This document shows, one piece after another, positions 14,256-16,062 of a stretch of 16,062 bases of DNA (its first letter is position 1; the number at the start of each line of letters is the position of its first letter). The notes beneath the pieces were generated by a model, which saw nothing but the letters and a program-made list of their open reading frames with translations, had not been told where the DNA came from and did not search any database. Position numbers and translations under genes: made by a program. Origin of the DNA: Candidatus Hydrogenedentota bacterium (GTDB taxonomy: Bacteria > Hydrogenedentota > Hydrogenedentia > Hydrogenedentiales > GCA-2746185); the NCBI GenBank assembly GCA_012965445.1, contig DTSJ01000095.1, positions 1 to 16,062 of the forward strand, given 5' to 3'.

Positions 14256-15773
14256 TTAAACTTTGCGGGTATCGTCGCGGACGAGTCCAGGAACGCGGTT
14301 GGTTCTCACGCCGCCGTCTGCACGATACTGGAGCTTGAATTTTTCGAGGTCGTCCTGCTTGAGTTCCTGACGTTTTTCTTCGGGATCCATGCCGTATATG
14401 CGCGCGGCGTTGAGGCCGAAGATGTTTGCTTTGTCTGCGTCGGTGAGTTTTGCATAGCCGTGTTTGTCGCAGAGTTCGTCGCTGATCTGGAACCTTTTGA
14501 GTGCGTCGATGACCCATTGCGGGGACCCCCACCATAGGCAGTCGGTACCCCAGATGACGTGGTCTGAGCCGTAGTATTTGACGTTTTTTCCGATGAGGTG
14601 CTGGCACATCACGGGGTGTTCGAGTACGAGTGTTCCGAATGCGGAGCCGATTTCGACGAAGACGTTGTCCATGTCGGGATTGCGTTTTTTGATGTCCATG
14701 AGGACGTTGTGCCAGAGGAAGTCGCCTGATTCCGCGTCCCATTCGATGAGGTTCTCGAAGTCGGGTGTGTAGGGCGACATCATCATTGCGGAGTGGTAGA
14801 TGACGAAAGTGAGGTCTTTGTTATCTAGGGCGGCTTTTTCGACATCTTTTGGATTGGCGAGGTGGCCCAGCGTTCTGGATTGTGCGGAGTAGCCTTTGTG
14901 CACACTGAAGAGTTTGATTCCGAGCTCACGGGACTTGTCGAAGAAGTTTGCCGACATTTCGTCGTCGAGCTGGAAGCCGCCGCCGCTGCGACCGGGGTCA
15001 GTGTGGCAGTACCATTTCCAGGAAGTGATACCGTATTGTTTGACTTCGCGTTCGATCTGGTCGTGGAGCGCGGGATAGTCGGGCTGGTTTTTGGCTTTGT
15101 CCCAGTAGTGGTTTGGTGCACAGTTGCCCTGATTGTATGCGCGCTTTGTACCCCCTGCGACTTCGTTTATCTGGTCGCGCGACTGCTGCATGAGCCAGCT
15201 TGGAAGCGCGCCGCGTGAGCGTTGGAAGCCTTCGAGGACATTTCCGGAGTCGTCAGTGTTCTGTTCGCGATCGGGTACGCCTGAGATGACTACGATGTCG
15301 GTATCTGAATCGAAGAAGAATTCTTTTACGAATGTGCGCTGGGAGTATCCGGCGGCTGAGTTGTCGAGCTGGAAGCCCATGTTCTTGACGAAATCGGCGT
15401 TGCGGAATCCGATGGCGTATCCGTTTGTGAAGTGCGCCTGTACGTCTACGATGAAGTAGTCTTTACCCGCTTCGCCTTCGTCCACTGCGGCGGCTTCGAC
15501 TGTTTCGTCGTCTGTTACGTTCCAGTAGTTACCGTATACCTGGTTTGCGGCGACGTACGCCGTGGCCATGCCCATTGATGTGCGCATGAAGTCACGACGT
15601 TTCATGCCGAGCTTCTTGGCTTTGCTGGTGCCGAGTTCCATGGTGAGGGATTCGACCTGGGCCTGCAACTTATGCTGGGGGCGTGGAAGGAGTTCTTCGT
15701 TGGATACGACTTGTGTTGGTACTGGCGAGTCGACCCCTTTTTTCTCGTCACGAACGTATTTTGGTACCCACAT
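14256..15773 (-). CDS. Tat-exported amidohydrolase-2 family protein
   Basis: Predicted metal-dependent hydrolase or decarboxylase-type TIM barrel (Amidohydro_2 superfamily), 505 residues, exported folded by the Tat system. The twin-arginine motif KRRDFMRTS is at residues 58-66, followed by a weakly hydrophobic stretch, so 57 residues precede it. Putative active-site elements are VDVQAHF (His114; the first His of the usual HxH is Gln112), Lys253 in SWKWY, His292 (SVHKG), His327 (VIYHS) and Asp411 (WGTDCLWWG). The C-terminal part, with [17 protein letters not shown], is also typical of the superfamily. ATG at 15773 is favoured by AAGGAG 9 bases upstream; the in-frame ATG at 15605, which would give a normal Tat leader, has no such site. 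It forms a single-gene unit with its own promoter (15893-15921) and terminator (14198-14230). Substrate is unknown. Confidence 0.87.
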   Translation of the reverse strand: MWVPKYVRDEKKGVDSPVPTQVVSNEELLPRPQHKLQAQVESLTMELGTSKAKKLGMKRRDFMRTSMGMATAYVAANQVYGNYWNVTDDETVEAAAVDEGEAGKDYFIVDVQAHFTNGYAIGFRNADFVKNMGFQLDNSAAGYSQRTFVKEFFFDSDTDIVVISGVPDREQNTDDSGNVLEGFQRSRGALPSWLMQQSRDQINEVAGGTKRAYNQGNCAPNHYWDKAKNQPDYPALHDQIEREVKQYGITSWKWYCHTDPGRSGGGFQLDDEMSANFFDKSRELGIKLFSVHKGYSAQSRTLGHLANPKDVEKAALDNKDLTFVIYHSAMMMSPYTPDFENLIEWDAESGDFLWHNVLMDIKKRNPDMDNVFVEIGSAFGTLVLEHPVMCQHLIGKNVKYYGSDHVIWGTDCLWWGSPQWVIDALKRFQISDELCDKHGYAKLTDADKANIFGLNAARIYGMDPEEKRQELKQDDLEKFKLQYRADGGVRTNRVPGLVRDDTRKV

Positions 15774-15782
15774 AAGTTCTAT

Positions 15783-15788
15783 CTCCTT
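15783..15788 (-). promoter_or_regulatory. Shine-Dalgarno site of the amidohydrolase gene
   Basis: AAGGAG on the minus strand, 9 bases before the ATG at 15773. It supports the long N-terminus over the internal ATG at 15605. Confidence 0.8.
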
Positions 15789-15812
15789 CTCACGGTGTTT
15801 GAACTGATTTCG

Positions 15813-15837
15813 AAACTGTTGAATATAGAAACAGTTT
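15813..15837. promoter_or_regulatory. Inverted repeat in the amidohydrolase leader
   Basis: AAACTGTT, 9 bases, AACAGTTT: a perfect 8+8 dyad downstream of the predicted transcription start and 24 bases before the Shine-Dalgarno. It could be an RNA hairpin or a protein operator; there is no T-run after it, so it is not a terminator. Confidence 0.55.
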
Positions 15838-15848
15838 AACCGACATTA

Positions 15849-15879
15849 CCCGTATGGACCTGCTCGTGACCATTACGGG
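15849..15879. promoter_or_regulatory. Stem-loop at the 5' end of the amidohydrolase leader
   Basis: CCCGTATGG (15849-15857) pairs with CCATTACGGG (15870-15879), nine pairs with one bulged base and a 12-base loop. The predicted transcription start is near 15886, so this hairpin would form at the very 5' end of the mRNA, where it could protect it from decay. Confidence 0.45.
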
Positions 15880-15892
15880 CAAGTTCTCCTCC

Positions 15893-15921
15893 ATGATAGG
15901 GACGACAGCCGACGTTGTCAA
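15893..15921 (-). promoter_or_regulatory. Near-consensus sigma70 promoter of the amidohydrolase gene
   Basis: Minus strand TTGACA (15916-15921, perfect), a 17-base spacer and TATCAT (15893-15898; 5 of 6 to TATAAT). Transcription should start near 15886, giving a leader of about 113 bases with two dyads. It is the best -35/-10 pair in the window. Confidence 0.75.
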
Positions 15922-15934
15922 GGTCGGTTTGCCA

Positions 15935-16062
15935 TTACCACCCCTCTTTGAAGTCGTTTACGGCCCAATAACAGCCGTCGGAGGAGACCTCAGCGCTTTT
16001 CACGCGGGTCCGGACACACCTCCCCATCGGGTCTTGAGCTATTTTCTTTTGTGCAGACGCCG
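15935..16062 (-). CDS. Unidentified protein, C-terminal end only
   Basis: The minus strand is open from the window edge to a TAA at 15935-15937, giving 41 residues that end SSDGCYWAVNDFKEGW. I do not recognise the family. Two things support a real gene end: a protein-like composition (Trp, Tyr, Cys, charged residues), and a stop 13 bases before the -35 box of the next gene, as expected for a same-strand upstream neighbour. A competing plus-strand frame (from ATG 15854 to the edge) is also open over this stretch, so the call is moderate. Confidence 0.45.
   Translation of the reverse strand, partial: ASAQKKIAQDPMGRCVRTRVKSAEVSSDGCYWAVNDFKEGW

Noticed and set aside
13909..14742. Minus-strand Arg-rich open frame bridging hslV and the amidohydrolase gene (277 codons)
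   Set aside because: Overlaps two certain genes out of frame, crosses an intrinsic terminator, and has shadow-frame composition.
15774..15934. Known riboswitch or small structured RNA in the amidohydrolase leader
   Set aside because: I looked for cobalamin, TPP, SAM, glycine, 6S and SRP-like signatures and saw none; only two simple dyads are supported.
15854..16062. Open plus-strand frame from ATG 15854 to the window edge (69 codons)
   Set aside because: It overlaps a near-consensus minus-strand promoter and leader, has no ribosome site, shows no recognisable motif, and does not follow the G/T third-position preference of the one clear plus-strand gene.

Overview
The window comes from the chromosome of a diderm (Gram-negative-type) bacterium. 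It encodes an ADP-heptose synthase of the LPS-core type, a complete RND efflux operon with a lipoprotein adaptor, SecG, a Tat-exported enzyme, MurA and the HslV protease. Nothing marks it as a plasmid, phage or genomic island: there are no IS elements, integrases, CRISPR arrays, tRNAs or rRNAs that I can see. I cannot fix the phylum. The long SecG tail, the Gly- and Gln-rich loops in the RND pumps, frequent GTG starts and the Tat enzyme suggest an uncultured non-proteobacterial diderm (PVC, FCB or Hydrogenedentota-like), but this is only an inference.

Layout, left to right. Positions 1-2297 hold a housekeeping block transcribed leftwards: tpiA, secG, a clear intrinsic terminator, then murA, which runs off the left edge. 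Positions 2403-10663 hold a tripartite-efflux operon, also leftwards. It contains a lipoprotein periplasmic adaptor and two RND permeases that overlap by 4 bp (GTGA). A good extended -10 promoter with a palindrome in its spacer precedes it. No outer-membrane factor and no regulator gene are adjacent. Positions 10828-11822 hold a flippase-like (UPF0104/LPG-synthase TM type) membrane protein whose reading frame is interrupted once, at a run of six T. Positions 12040-13509 hold the only complete rightward gene, an HldE-like bifunctional heptose-7-phosphate kinase/heptose-1-phosphate adenylyltransferase. It is convergent with hslV (13581-14114), which has no hslU next to it. Positions 14256-15773 hold a Tat-dependent amidohydrolase-2 family protein with its own near-consensus promoter, a structured leader, a strong Shine-Dalgarno and a terminator. 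The 3' end of another leftward gene probably occupies 15935-16062.

How the genes relate: tpiA serves central carbon metabolism, secG protein export, and murA and hldE envelope biosynthesis. The RND operon should form an MdtABC-like pump with two different permease subunits and one adaptor.

The points most worth following are the single frameshift in the flippase-like gene, an extra hydrophobic insertion in the middle of the 1204-residue RND permease, the RND promoter with built-in dyads, the long N-terminal extension before the twin-arginine motif of the amidohydrolase, and a strong strand compositional bias. The plus strand is rich in G and T even at third codon positions, whichever strand is coding, while almost all genes lie on the minus strand. 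No wholly new system is evident; most genes belong to known families.
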